From contig JADHWW010000001.1 of NCBI GenBank assembly GCA_016783285.1, forward strand, positions 23,861 through 87,860: a stretch of DNA of 64,000 nt, in the 5' to 3' direction. Numbering within the stretch: the stretch's first letter is position 1; each line of letters opens with the position of its first letter. Source of the DNA: Anaerolineae bacterium. Its GTDB lineage: Bacteria > Chloroflexota > Anaerolineae > B4-G1. The notes beneath the pieces are model-generated. The model was not told the DNA's origin, searched no databases, and saw nothing but the letters and a program-made list of their open reading frames with translations. The position numbers were made by a program, and so were the translations under genes. Below, one piece after another: positions 6,285-14,716 of the stretch.

Positions 6285-8663
6285 TTATCCTTGCACCAGT
6301 TTGGCGACGGTGACGCCCTCGCCACCCTCCCTATCACCACCGGCCTCGTAGGTACTGACGAGGGGATAGTCGGCCAGGAAGCCGCGCACCGCCCGTCGCA
6401 ACGCACCGGTGCCCTTGCCGTGGATAATGCGTATCCAGGGCAACCCGGCCAGCATTGCGGCATCCAGGTGACGGTCCAGCCGCTGAAGCGCCTCCTCGAC
6501 GGTACAACCTCGCAGGTCGAGGCTCACACCGGGGGAGGGGGCAACGCTGACGTGGATGGCGGACTCCTCTGGTTCCGGAGGCGGTGGGGTGCGCAGTTCA
6601 AGTTGGCCGAGGCTTACGCGGGTGCGGGCTGGCCCTACCTGCACCTCGGCCTCCTTATCGCTTGTCTCCAGAACCTGGCCCTCTGCGTTCAGCGGGTGCA
6701 CCCAGACAGTATCACCAGGGCGGATGGGGCGTTGCACCGCCCGGGGCTGGGCAAGAGGCTCCAGCGACTCCGGCTTGAGAAACTCCGTCTCCAATGTCTC
6801 GATTGTCTTCTTGGTCTCAGCCACGGCCTGCAGTGGCGCGGCAGCAGCCTGCCCCCACAGATTTCTCTGCCGTCGGCGCACCTCGGCCCGTAATGCCTCC
6901 AGTTCCGCTGCCGCCTCCTCCCGGGTCTGTTCCAGAATCTCCCGACGCTCTTGCTCGATTGTCCTCAGTCGTTCACGCAATTCACGTGTCAACTCCTCGC
7001 CTTCAGCGCGGGCTTTGTTGGCCGCATCTCGCGCCTGGGCCACCTGGATGCGCAGCCGGTGGATGTCAGTCAGCATGTCCTCGGTGCGCATATCGGCTGG
7101 CGAGACCATCTGGCGTGCCGCCTCGACAATTTTCCGTGACAGCCCCAGCCGTCGGGCGATGGCGAAGGCATTGGATCGGCCAGGTAGCCCGATGGTCAGT
7201 TTGTAGGTCGGGCTGAGCGTCTCCGGGTCGAACTCGACGCAAGCGTTGCACACGCCAGGGGTAAGTTGAGCATAGGTCTTGAGTTCGGGATAGTGGGTGG
7301 CGACGAAGGTTGTCACCCCACGGCGGCGGAAGTGATCCAGCAGGGCACGGGCCAGTGCTGACCCTTCGGCAGGATCAGTGCCTGCGCCCAGTTCATCCAG
7401 CAACACGAGGCTATGCTCATCGGCCTGGTCGAGGAACGAGACGATGTTGGTCAGATGGGAGGAGAAGGTAGAGAGGTTTTGCTCAATAGACTGCTCATCG
7501 CCGATGTCGGCGTAGACCGCTTCGAAGGGAGAAAGGGCCGATCCTGGCTCGACCGGAAGGTGCAGCCCTGCCTGAGCCATCAATGTCAGCAAGCCCACAG
7601 TCTTCAGGCTAACGGTCTTGCCACCGGTGTTGGGGCCGGTGATGACCAGCACGCGGGTCTCATCGTCCGCCACGACGTCAATGGGCACGACACTCTGCGG
7701 GTCGAGCAGGGGGTGGCGAGCGCCGACGAGACGGATGGTCGCTCGATGCTGGATGCTAGATGCCGGATGCTTGCGAGAAGGAACGATCTCGGGAGCGGTG
7801 CTGTTAGTGGCATCGGCGTATTGCGCTTTGGCGAAGGCCAGGTCCAGTTCTGCCAGCGCCTCTATAGTCTGCCCAATCTCAGTTGCGCGTTCGGCGATGA
7901 GGTTAGAAAGGTGGGCCAGGATGCGGTTTACTTCTTGCTCCTCTTGAAGTTGGAGTTCACGCCAGCCATTGTTCAATTCGACGACGGACAGGGGCTCAAT
8001 GAAGATGGTCGCGCCGGAGGCGGACATGTCGTGGACGATGCCCCGGATGCGGCCCTTGAAGTCGGCTTTGAGGGGGATAACATAGCGGCCCTCGCGCTGC
8101 GTGATGAGCGGCTCCTGTAAGAAAGCGGCGTTGTGAGACGAATGGATGATGCTCTGAAGTTTGTCCCGTATCCGGTCATGGGCGATGCGCACCTCACGGC
8201 GGATGCGGGCGAGTTCGGGAGAGGCGTCGTCACGCACATTCCCGCGCTCGTCCAGGCAACGATCGATCTCCTTTATGATCTCGGGGCAGGGCTGGATGCA
8301 GATGGCTAGGCTCGCCAAGTGGGGAAACTGGCTCTCCAACCGGATTAGAGTGCGGTGGAGGTTGCGGGCGGCAACGAGGGTGTCGCGCACGTCGAGCAGT
8401 TCATGGGGCGGCAACATCGCCCCTCGTTGGGTGGCCACTGTCAGGGGACGGACGTCGTGCGCGCCCCCAAGGGTAGTGCCGGGCTTGGCGTCCAATAGGG
8501 CACGGGCCTCGCTCGTCGTCTCCAGACGCCAGCGAACCTCCCGCAGATCGGTCGCTGGCGTGAGTGCGCGGGCCAGTTCCTCCCCGGCGGAGAAACTGGT
8601 GTAGGTCGCCAGATGGCCCAGTACCTCCGGAAATTCTAACGTGCCCAGATGTTTAGGGTCCAC
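6285..8663 (-). CDS. mutS2: Endonuclease MutS2
   Basis: 792 residues from the GTG at 8663 (VDPKHLGTLEFPEVLGHL), which overlaps the end of the CvpA gene by 11 bp; this matches the usual MutS2 length. Features are the clamp and lever helices, Walker A GPNTGGKT (343-350), Walker B LVLLDELGAGTD (about 418-430), a long coiled region (about 520-610) and a C-terminal Smr nuclease domain with LDLRGCTVEEA and IIHGKGTGAL. MutS2 acts on branched DNA to limit recombination and can act on collided ribosomes. Residues about 296-309 (KHPASSIQHRA) come from a dispersed repeat inserted in frame at 7742-7770. Confidence 0.95.
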   Translation of the reverse strand: MDPKHLGTLEFPEVLGHLATYTSFSAGEELARALTPATDLREVRWRLETTSEARALLDAKPGTTLGGAHDVRPLTVATQRGAMLPPHELLDVRDTLVAARNLHRTLIRLESQFPHLASLAICIQPCPEIIKEIDRCLDERGNVRDDASPELARIRREVRIAHDRIRDKLQSIIHSSHNAAFLQEPLITQREGRYVIPLKADFKGRIRGIVHDMSASGATIFIEPLSVVELNNGWRELQLQEEQEVNRILAHLSNLIAERATEIGQTIEALAELDLAFAKAQYADATNSTAPEIVPSRKHPASSIQHRATIRLVGARHPLLDPQSVVPIDVVADDETRVLVITGPNTGGKTVSLKTVGLLTLMAQAGLHLPVEPGSALSPFEAVYADIGDEQSIEQNLSTFSSHLTNIVSFLDQADEHSLVLLDELGAGTDPAEGSALARALLDHFRRRGVTTFVATHYPELKTYAQLTPGVCNACVEFDPETLSPTYKLTIGLPGRSNAFAIARRLGLSRKIVEAARQMVSPADMRTEDMLTDIHRLRIQVAQARDAANKARAEGEELTRELRERLRTIEQERREILEQTREEAAAELEALRAEVRRRQRNLWGQAAAAPLQAVAETKKTIETLETEFLKPESLEPLAQPRAVQRPIRPGDTVWVHPLNAEGQVLETSDKEAEVQVGPARTRVSLGQLELRTPPPPEPEESAIHVSVAPSPGVSLDLRGCTVEEALQRLDRHLDAAMLAGLPWIRIIHGKGTGALRRAVRGFLADYPLVSTYEAGGDREGGEGVTVAKLVQG
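7742..7770. repeat. Dispersed GATGC-type repeat inside mutS2
   Basis: Tandem units of GATGCTGGATGCTAGATGCC inside the mutS2 frame, giving a loop peptide (KHPASSIQHRA) between the clamp region and the ATPase. It looks like an in-frame insertion tolerated by the protein. Confidence 0.55.
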
Positions 8664-9300
8664 GCGGCAGATCCAGATCGTAGACGTAAATCGGAGGTGG
8701 TCTTCTGGGGAACCAGAAAGATTGGGCGGTGTAGTGTAAATAAAGCACCCGGTTGAATTCCGGGCGCAGCAGTGAGTCATTGTGTGCGCGCCGCCCCACA
8801 CGGCCGTAGCCGATAGCGTTAAACGCAAGACTGATGACAAGGACACCGACAGCCAGATATACGATCAGGCTGCCCAGGTTATCCAAGATACCCAGCGCGG
8901 GCATGCGCGTGTCCCGGAAGGAGGCCCGACCGAGGACCTCCAGCGTGACCCAGATGACCACTGTCAATACGCCGAAGGAGAGAGCCAGAATGTTGCGGTC
9001 AACCTCATCGCCGAAGGGAGCGCCGATGTAAGGGGCGGCAAACGGATAGAAAGTCGCGGCTATGCCAGAGGCAGCATACAGTATCGCAGCGGTCATGAGC
9101 CCACGGATGATGCCCTGTGAGTAGCCCACAGCGCCGAAAGCAATCAAAACGAACAGCAGTATCACTTCGATGGATTGGAGACCAGAGACGAGGTAGTTGA
9201 ATGCTATGACTCCAGCCACGCCCAGGAGGCTAAAGATAACTGGCGGTACCACGTCTTTAGTTGAACGTTCTTCCCTTCTCGGAGCGGGATGTGCGGCCAA
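8653..9300 (-). CDS. CvpA-family membrane protein
   Basis: 215 residues. Start is TTG at 9300 with AAGGAGAG a few bases upstream. There are about four hydrophobic helices in residues 18-165 (PPVIFSLLGVAGVIAFNYLV and following), with a soluble tail ending YVYDLDLPRGP. CvpA proteins are inner-membrane proteins of poorly defined function and lie upstream of mutS2 in many bacteria, as here, where the genes overlap by 11 bp. Confidence 0.8.
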   Translation of the reverse strand: MAAHPAPRREERSTKDVVPPVIFSLLGVAGVIAFNYLVSGLQSIEVILLFVLIAFGAVGYSQGIIRGLMTAAILYAASGIAATFYPFAAPYIGAPFGDEVDRNILALSFGVLTVVIWVTLEVLGRASFRDTRMPALGILDNLGSLIVYLAVGVLVISLAFNAIGYGRVGRRAHNDSLLRPEFNRVLYLHYTAQSFWFPRRPPPIYVYDLDLPRGP

Positions 9301-9371
9301 AGTTCTCTCCTTCTACCAACTTCCTGGCGACCAACCTGCCAACGTCCGTAGATTTCAGGTGAGCCTGGTGT

Positions 9372-9399
9372 ACTATACCACATGCGGGTCAGGAGGCAA
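9372..9399 (-). promoter_or_regulatory. Promoter of the cvpA-mutS2 operon
   Basis: On the minus strand TTGCCT (9399-9394), 16 bp, TATAGT (9377-9372), about 70 bp before the TTG start. Confidence 0.6.
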
Positions 9400-9469
9400 A
9401 TCACTGAGGCTCGACCGCTGGCGACAGGCTGCTGGCGATGTGGGCCAGGCAGGCAGGGTCGTGCCAGAT

Positions 9470-9498
9470 TTGTCAACCGCGCCGCAGGATGGTATAAT
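9470..9498 (+). promoter_or_regulatory. Promoter of tRNA-Ser
   Basis: TTGTCA (9470-9475), 17 bp, TATAAT (9493-9498), placed 18 bp before the mature 5' end. Confidence 0.8.
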
Positions 9499-9516
9499 CC
9501 ACGCCATAGCAGGCAC

Positions 9517-9606
9517 GGAGAGGTTGCGTAGTCCGGCCGAACGCGCGCGCCTGGAGAGCGCGTGAGCAGAAATGCTCCGCGGGTTCAAATCCCGCCCTCT
9601 CCGCCA
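9517..9606 (+). tRNA. tRNA-Ser (anticodon GGA)
   Basis: 90 nt including an encoded CCA. The acceptor stem GGAGAGG pairs with CCTCTCC; G is the discriminator base. The anticodon arm is CGCGC-CTGGAGA-GCGCG, giving anticodon GGA for UCC/UCU codons. The long variable arm (GAGCAGAAATGCTC) and the T-loop GGTTCAAATC are as expected for a class II serine tRNA. It has its own promoter and terminator. Confidence 0.96.
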
Positions 9607-9611
9607 CCACG

Positions 9612-9642
9612 GGGCGGCCCCACGCAGGGGTCGCCCTTCTTC
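9612..9642 (+). terminator. Terminator of tRNA-Ser
   Basis: GGGCGGCCCC (9612-9621) pairs with GGGGTCGCCC (9627-9636) with one G-U pair, followed by TTCTTC. Confidence 0.8.
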
Positions 9643-9659
9643 GCAGAAGGGAGCTGCCG

Positions 9660-10154
9660 ATGCAAGCCACCATCCGCCGCGCCACCGCCGACGATGCCGA
9701 GGCTATCTCCGCCGTATGGGAGGTCGTCTGCGCGGAGCGAGTCTACACTGCCGTGAATCGCCCCTTCACGCCCCAGCAGGAGCGGGACTACGTCGCCTCC
9801 CTCTCTGACCGCGAGGGTATATTCCTGGCGGAAGTGGATGGCCACACCGTCGGCTTCCAGTCTCTGGATCTCTGGGCCAGGTACACCGACGCCTTCGATC
9901 ACGTCGGTGTGATGGGCACCATCATCCTCCCTGAATGGCGGCGGAAGGGCATCGGCCGCTACCTGGCAGAGCACATGCTCGACTTCGCCCGCGCCAACGG
10001 ATACGAGAAGATTGTCATCTACGTGCGGGCGGGCAACATGGGGGCCCAGGTTTTCTACCGCAGCCTGGGCTTCGTCCCCAAGGGAGTACTGGCACGACAG
10101 GTCAAGATTGATGGGCAGTACGAAGACGAGGTCTTTATGGAGTTGTCCCTGTGA
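9660..10154 (+). CDS. GNAT-family N-acetyltransferase
   Basis: 164 residues with GGGAG before the ATG. The acetyl-CoA site is visible as IILPEWRRKGIGRYLAEHML, followed by the C-terminal NMGAQVFYRSLGFVPKGVL pattern common in the family. It would transfer an acetyl group from acetyl-CoA to an amine; the substrate is not predictable. It stands alone after the tRNA and is convergent with the next gene. Confidence 0.88.
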   Translation: MQATIRRATADDAEAISAVWEVVCAERVYTAVNRPFTPQQERDYVASLSDREGIFLAEVDGHTVGFQSLDLWARYTDAFDHVGVMGTIILPEWRRKGIGRYLAEHMLDFARANGYEKIVIYVRAGNMGAQVFYRSLGFVPKGVLARQVKIDGQYEDEVFMELSL

Positions 10155-10160
10155 TCCCCG

Positions 10161-10802
10161 TCAATCCGATAATCCTGCCAATCCGTTGTTCCCCCACACC
10201 CTCACGCTCACGAACTGCACCGCCAGACCTCCATCCCCGAAACCACGCGCCCACAGCCCCACATCCCCCGTCAGCCAGGTGTCGTCCTCGACACTGGTGG
10301 CATATTCGTCATTGACATAGAAGCGACAGGGCGGACCGGTGCAAGCGACGCGCAGCCGGTTGGGCTGCCGGCCCCGATGGACATGGGGGAACTGCTGCCA
10401 GTCCACCAGCGCGGTCTCCTCGTCCCCCTCCACCCGCAGGACTGCGTAATAGCCGTCGCTGCCGACGGCGAAGGCGTAATAGTGAGTGGGGTTCTGGGCG
10501 CGGTAGACCAGGCCATAGCCGTTGAAGTTGGAGCCTGAGAGCAGAACGGCCTCACCCTCCAGAATAAAGTCGCTGCTGGGCTGTCCCAGCAGCGTTACCA
10601 CAGCCTCGTTTGAGTGAGCCTCCAGGCGCAGAGGGAGGCTGGGAGCCTGCCAGTCGGGCGAGCGCGTGGGGCGCGGGCTGTTTAAACCCAAGACCAGTGC
10701 AACGATCAGCGCCAGTGCGCCCGCCAGCGCCAATGTCATCAACCCCACCCCACCATCCCACAGCCACCTGTCATTTGTCATTTGACATTTGTCATCAGCC
10801 AT
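10161..10802 (-). CDS. Membrane-anchored protein with a laminin-G/3-keto-glycoside-hydrolase-like domain
   Basis: 213 residues from an ATG at 10802 that overlaps the previous stop (ATGGCTGA); an ATG at 10781 is the alternative. The first codons lie in a small ATGACAAATGTCAAATGACA-type repeat. One transmembrane helix (about 22-43) is followed by an outside domain with a jelly-roll-like pattern (NGYGLVYRAQNPTHYYAFAV, then YYAVLRV and CRFYVNDEY). Such domains bind carbohydrate in related proteins. No catalytic residues were identified. It ends an operon with the two HTH-LSm genes. Confidence 0.6.
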   Translation of the reverse strand: MADDKCQMTNDRWLWDGGVGLMTLALAGALALIVALVLGLNSPRPTRSPDWQAPSLPLRLEAHSNEAVVTLLGQPSSDFILEGEAVLLSGSNFNGYGLVYRAQNPTHYYAFAVGSDGYYAVLRVEGDEETALVDWQQFPHVHRGRQPNRLRVACTGPPCRFYVNDEYATSVEDDTWLTGDVGLWARGFGDGGLAVQFVSVRVWGNNGLAGLSD

Positions 10803-11208
10803 TGGCCGTCGGCCAATCCAGCACCGCGTGGCGCTGCACGACGGTGAGCGGTTCGCCGCCCCCGAGTTCCAGCCCGAAGGCTCCCAGGTCCCACCAGCGC
10901 ACATTGCCGACCAGCGATTCACCAGTACGCAACTCGAAGCGAACGGCCGTCTCGGACTCCATCGCCTGGTGCAGATAGGCACTGAGCGCCTTGCGATATC
11001 GTTCCCTGTGGTATTGCAGTGTTTCGAGCGGGACATCATAGTAGGCGGCGATCTTCGCCAGAACTTCGTCGTCCTCGCCCACGCGACGGTAGCGCTGCTC
11101 CATGCGGAGCAGCGTGCCGGGCTTGAGGCCAATTTCACCCTCAATCTGCTGCAGGTTGCCATTGTCGTGAAACGCTCGCAGGTAACGCAGTTCGTCGCCC
11201 AGGCTCAT
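10795..11208 (-). CDS. HTH protein fused to an Hfq/LSm-like domain (short form)
   Basis: 137 residues. The N-terminal 75 residues are helical and look like a degenerate helix-turn-helix (LQQIEGEIGLKPGTLLRMEQ). Residues 87-132 follow the Sm/Hfq beta-barrel pattern: VRFELRTGESLVGNV, then FGLELGGGEP, then LTVVQRHAVLDW. In Hfq the matching parts are the Sm1 motif (xxNGxxLxGxI) and the Sm2 motif (YKHAI). The start overlaps the stop of the longer paralogue by ATGA, so they are co-translated. A regulator that binds both DNA and RNA, or an LSm domain used for assembly, is inference. Confidence 0.65.
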   Translation of the reverse strand: MSLGDELRYLRAFHDNGNLQQIEGEIGLKPGTLLRMEQRYRRVGEDDEVLAKIAAYYDVPLETLQYHRERYRKALSAYLHQAMESETAVRFELRTGESLVGNVRWWDLGAFGLELGGGEPLTVVQRHAVLDWPTANG

Positions 11209-11945
11209 TTTACACCCCCAGCCACACCTCCAGCCTTGCGGTAGTAAACGATGGCAAGTTTGTTGAGGGTGATCTCGTCCCCGCCGGCCTCACGGATAGT
11301 GATCTGGTAGGGACTGAAGCCGACCACAGCGCCCTCGAAGGTCCGGCCATCGAAGAGAGTGAAATGAAGAACCACGCCAGCCTCCTGCTGCTCCTGCAGA
11401 TAGGCCAGTTCGAAGCCATCCACTCCCTCGGGCAAGTAGGCCCGTCTGCGGTCAATGGCCTGCTTTGGTGGTCGCTCCTCGGCAATACGGCGCATAAAAT
11501 GGCCGTTCCAGAAGCGTGCCTCTTTCCACGTCAGTTCCCCCAACGGCTTGCCAACCTCCGCCTCCAGGGCAGCCTGGTCTGTGCCGAAACGGGCTGCCAG
11601 CGTCAGCAGATGCGCGATCTGCGTATCCCGCGCTGGCGGGGGCTTGGGTGGAGGCTTCTTTTCCCGCGGTGGTTCCTTCTGCGGCCGGGATGGCCGTGTC
11701 GCCCCGGCGGGCCGCTCCTCGCGGGGCGGCCGTGATGGTGGCGGCGGTGGCGGGGACGAACGAGGATTGATGTCCCACTCATTAACGTAGAGCGCCTTGG
11801 CCAGCCGGCGCAGGTCGACGGGAGAAATCCGTTGTTTTCCCTTCTCATATTGAATGAGCGTGGCGATGGAGATACCGGATTTTGAGGCCAGTTGGTTGAC
11901 GCTCATCCCCTTGCGGTTGCGGACCTTTCTCAAATCTTCGGGCAT
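11205..11945 (-). CDS. XRE-type HTH protein fused to an Hfq/LSm-like domain (long form)
   Basis: 246 residues from the ATG at 11945 (GAGAGGAAAG upstream). Residues 5-60 are a clear XRE helix-turn-helix (GMSVNQLASKSGISIATLIQ, then RLAKALYVNEWDINP). Residues 62-105 are a Pro/Lys/Arg-rich linker. Residues 186-236 read as an Sm fold: VVLHFTLFDGRTFEGAVVGF, ITIREAGGDEITLNKLAI, VYYRK. DG-x3-GxV corresponds to the Hfq NG-x3-G motif and KLAI to KHAI. First gene of a three-gene operon driven by the promoter at 12014. Pairing a DNA-binding domain with an Hfq-like domain in tandem genes is unusual. Confidence 0.7.
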   Translation of the reverse strand: MPEDLRKVRNRKGMSVNQLASKSGISIATLIQYEKGKQRISPVDLRRLAKALYVNEWDINPRSSPPPPPPSRPPREERPAGATRPSRPQKEPPREKKPPPKPPPARDTQIAHLLTLAARFGTDQAALEAEVGKPLGELTWKEARFWNGHFMRRIAEERPPKQAIDRRRAYLPEGVDGFELAYLQEQQEAGVVLHFTLFDGRTFEGAVVGFSPYQITIREAGGDEITLNKLAIVYYRKAGGVAGGVK

Positions 11946-12013
11946 TTTTCTTTCCTCTCTCCAGTGACGCTTCACGGTGACTAGCAATCAGCCTCTGAGA
12001 TTCATCAAGCGTA

Positions 12014-12042
12014 ATTGTATCCGTCAGGCGCTGTCATGTCAA
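12014..12042 (-). promoter_or_regulatory. Promoter of the HTH-LSm operon
   Basis: On the minus strand TTGACA (12042-12037), 17 bp, TACAAT (12019-12014). It is divergent from the DUF2089 promoter, with 41 bp between the two -35 boxes. Confidence 0.75.
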
Positions 12043-12083
12043 GCAGCCCTCGTGCCCCTCCCTACCCTGTCGCAGATTCCCTC

Positions 12084-12112
12084 TTGACAAAAATTAAGTG
12101 ACATGTTATAAT
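12084..12112 (+). promoter_or_regulatory. Consensus promoter of the DUF2089 operon
   Basis: TTGACA (12084-12089), 17 bp, TATAAT (12107-12112): a perfect consensus, about 38 bp before the DUF2089 ATG, which has AGGAGGAAACG upstream. Confidence 0.85.
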
Positions 12113-12149
12113 TCTTCATATATGACTTGATATTCTTCAGGAGGAAACG

Positions 12150-12521
12150 ATGTATCCCGTCCCAACTGAGTGTCCTGTCTGCCGTGATGACCTGCTAGTC
12201 ACCCGGATGGTCTGCCACAACTGTGGCACTGCCCTGGAAGGCCGCTTCGCCATGGGACGGCTCTTCCAGCTCACCCCCGAGCAACTCCACTTTGTGGAGA
12301 TTTTCCTCCGCTGCGAGGGGAAGATCAACCGTATGCAGAGAGAACTGGGCCTCTCCTATCCCACCGTCCGCAGCCGTCTGGGGGAGATCATCCGTGCCCT
12401 GGGCTACGAGGTGAAGGAGGAGCAAGATGAGGACAACGAGCGCCGCCAGGAGATTCTGCAGCGGCTAGCCCATAAGAAGATATCCTCGGAGGAAGCACTC
12501 CGGTTCCTTCAAGAGGAATGA
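12150..12521 (+). CDS. DUF2089-family zinc-ribbon/HTH regulator
   Basis: 123 residues. The N-terminal zinc ribbon has CPVC (8-11) and CHNC (22-25), followed by a DNA-binding part (INRMQRELGLSYPTVRSRLG) typical of DUF2089. The last 25 residues (ERRQEILQRLAHKKISSEEA) match a helical-hairpin module that recurs in the following genes. DUF2089 proteins are thought to be transcriptional regulators, often of adjacent membrane or adhesin-like genes. First gene of the operon that continues to 16029 or beyond. Confidence 0.85.
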   Translation: MYPVPTECPVCRDDLLVTRMVCHNCGTALEGRFAMGRLFQLTPEQLHFVEIFLRCEGKINRMQRELGLSYPTVRSRLGEIIRALGYEVKEEQDEDNERRQEILQRLAHKKISSEEALRFLQEE

Positions 12522-12566
12522 CTGTGTGATTGAGACAGTGTGAAGTTGCGAGCGTAGGAGGAAGGA

Positions 12567-13712
12567 ATGTTCGAGCAGACTGTTGAAACGTCAGCAACCC
12601 CCCATATCACCATCACTGAGTGCATGGGCGACCTGGTAGTGCGGGGGGCGGAGGAGCAGCGTGTCACTCTTCGCCTGCGGGGTGGGGCCGACGACGCAAC
12701 CCTAGAGCAGGAGGGAGAAACCTTCACCCTCGTGGCCCGCGCTGCCTGCTTTCTCACCTGCCCCGCTGGCACCACCCTCACCGTCCGCACCGTGCGGGGG
12801 GATCTCAAGGTCAAGGGAGTGCAGGGTCCGGTTGCCGTCGGCGCGGTCTACGGCAACGCGACCCTGGATGCCACCGGCCCCGCCGCACTGGAGCAGGTCT
12901 TCGGCAATCTGAGTGCCCGTGAGATGGTCGGGAGCCTGGAGGTACAGACCGCGCGGGGGAATGTGTGGACCCGTGGGGTGGAGAGGTTGCTCTCTCTGGG
13001 CCAGGTGACCGGCAACTTGAGGGCTGCGGGACTGAAGGGAGGGCTGGAAGCAGAGCAAGTCGATGGGAACATTCGTCTGGGGCCGCCCTTTCCCCCCGGC
13101 GCGACCTACCGGCTGAACGCCGACGGCAACTTGAGGGTTCGCCTGCCTATTGACGCCAGCCTCCGCCTGGTCCTTCGGGCCGCCGGTCGGGTTCGCTCGC
13201 GGGTGCCCGACCTGACCCTGGAGGAGAAGAATGGGGAGACACAGGGCATCCTGGGAGCGGGCGAGGCCAGCCTGGAGGCACAGGTCGGCGGCAACGTCAC
13301 CCTGCGACCCCTGGGGCCGGAGGAGCAAGTTGCGGGAGGGCTGGAGGCTTACTCCACGGCCGACCTGGAGGAACTGGGGGCAGTTGTCGAGATGCACATC
13401 GCCGAGGCGATGACGGAACTGGAGACCCGCCTGGAGGAAAGCCTGAGCCGTGTGGACAGGGAGGTGCTCCCCCGCCGGGTGGAGCGTGCGGTGGAGCAGG
13501 CCCGCCGGGCAGCGGAGCGCGAGGCAGAGCAGGCCCGTCTGCGGGCAGAGCGGGCCGAGCGACGCTGGCGGCGAGTCAGTGGCCGGAGGCCCCGCCTTGG
13601 CCAGGAACTGGTAACAGACGAGGAGCGGCTGCAGGTGCTGCGGTTGGTGGAAGAGGGAAAGATCACCCCTGAGCAGGCAGCCGACCTGCTGGCAGCACTG
13701 GAGGGGCGGTGA
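12567..13712 (+). CDS. DUF4097-like beta-helix protein with coiled coil and C-terminal SHOCT-like module
   Basis: 381 residues with AGGAGG before the ATG. Residues 1-250 consist of short beta repeats (GDLVVRG, VRGDLKVKGVQGPVAVGAVY, GNVTLRPLG) typical of DUF4097/DUF4098 adhesin-like proteins that form a right-handed beta fold. Residues 270-345 are a charged coiled coil rich in Arg, Glu and Ala. Residues 354-380 (ERLQVLRLVEEGKITPEQAA) are the same module as at the end of DUF2089. No signal peptide, so it is probably cytoplasmic or membrane associated. Forty-five bp after DUF2089 and coupled to the next gene by TGATG. Confidence 0.7.
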   Translation: MFEQTVETSATPHITITECMGDLVVRGAEEQRVTLRLRGGADDATLEQEGETFTLVARAACFLTCPAGTTLTVRTVRGDLKVKGVQGPVAVGAVYGNATLDATGPAALEQVFGNLSAREMVGSLEVQTARGNVWTRGVERLLSLGQVTGNLRAAGLKGGLEAEQVDGNIRLGPPFPPGATYRLNADGNLRVRLPIDASLRLVLRAAGRVRSRVPDLTLEEKNGETQGILGAGEASLEAQVGGNVTLRPLGPEEQVAGGLEAYSTADLEELGAVVEMHIAEAMTELETRLEESLSRVDREVLPRRVERAVEQARRAAEREAEQARLRAERAERRWRRVSGRRPRLGQELVTDEERLQVLRLVEEGKITPEQAADLLAALEGR

Positions 13713-14716
13713 TGGTCGCTGCCTCCGCCCGCCCCCAGACTGGGATGATCGCGCCCTTCGACCCGTTCCGGCACCTGGGGCCAGTGGTCGAGCTAATCGG
13801 TCTGACCTTCGCCGGAGAACTAGGACCGGGGGCCCGCCATACGCTGCGACGGATGCAACGCGTGGTCCGTTGGAGGGGCCTTGGCCTGTGGAGAACGGAG
13901 ACGGGCCTGTTGGGTGCACCGGGCTTCGTCTGGCTGGAGGGAGACCGCCGCGTGGTGGGCAACGTCTCCCTGCGGCGGGCCGCCTCTCCCGGCGGGTGGA
14001 TAATCGGCAACGTCGCCGTCCACCCCAACTGGCAGGGGCGGGGCATCGGCCAGGCGCTAGTGGAGGCGGCGGTGGAGATGGCCGCCGAACGGGGCGGGGC
14101 ATGGATGGGGCTGGAGGTCCGGGAGACCAACTCTGCCGCCCGGCATCTCTACGAGGGGATGGGGTTCGAGCCGGTAGGCACGATGCTAGAATTAATCCAG
14201 CCGGCAGGGTCGCCCTGGCCACGAACGCAACCTGCCACCATCCCTCTGCGCCAAGCGCGGGCAGCCGACAGTGGCACCCTATACCGGCTGGCTCAAGAAG
14301 GGCTCAGCCGCCCCCATCGGGAGACGCTGGAGGTCCGCCCATCTCTCTACCGGGCCGGCTGGGAGGCCCGGCTGGATGGTTGGCTGGCGGGCTACCGGGA
14401 GGATTGGTGGGTGGTGGAAGAGGAGGAGGAAGAGGCACAGGTCGTGGGTGCGCTGCGGGTGAACAGCCGCTGGCCCGCCCGTTGGCACTGGCTCGAGGTG
14501 CTGGTCCGCCAGGAGCGATTGGACGACCTGGGACCACCTCTGGCGGCAGCCGGGCTGGCTGCCCTCTCCCACCGCCAGCCCTGGGAAGTCACGACGGTGT
14601 TACCGGGGCCGAGGGAGGCGCTGGAACCGGCCTTCGTCGCCGCCGGTTTCCGGCGGCTGCGCCATCTGATCCAGATGCGGCTGATTCTGGGACAGCGAGT
14701 GAGGGTAGTTGGATGA
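13712..14716 (+). CDS. Protein with two GNAT acetyltransferase domains
   Basis: 334 residues from the ATG at 13712, whose A is the last base of the preceding stop; a GTG one codon earlier is possible. The first domain has the full acetyl-CoA motif (NVAVHPNWQGRGIGQALVEA) and the ARHLYEGMGFEPVGT end. The second half (from about 180) is a weaker GNAT-like fold without a clear P-loop. Tandem GNATs with one degenerate half are common in acetyltransferases for antibiotics or mycothiol-type substrates. The substrate is unknown. Confidence 0.75.
   Translation: MVAASARPQTGMIAPFDPFRHLGPVVELIGLTFAGELGPGARHTLRRMQRVVRWRGLGLWRTETGLLGAPGFVWLEGDRRVVGNVSLRRAASPGGWIIGNVAVHPNWQGRGIGQALVEAAVEMAAERGGAWMGLEVRETNSAARHLYEGMGFEPVGTMLELIQPAGSPWPRTQPATIPLRQARAADSGTLYRLAQEGLSRPHRETLEVRPSLYRAGWEARLDGWLAGYREDWWVVEEEEEEAQVVGALRVNSRWPARWHWLEVLVRQERLDDLGPPLAAAGLAALSHRQPWEVTTVLPGPREALEPAFVAAGFRRLRHLIQMRLILGQRVRVVG

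Noticed and set aside
10803..11162. N-terminal extension of the membrane protein at 10161
   Set aside because: This part is the wrong frame of the short HTH-LSm gene.
12702..14222. Long minus-strand open frame opposite the DUF4097-like and GNAT genes
   Set aside because: Proline/arginine-rich shadow translation without any family signature or start signal.
13870..14712. N-terminal extension of the MFS transporter
   Set aside because: Glycine/arginine-rich shadow of the double GNAT gene; the MFS start is the ATGA at 14713.
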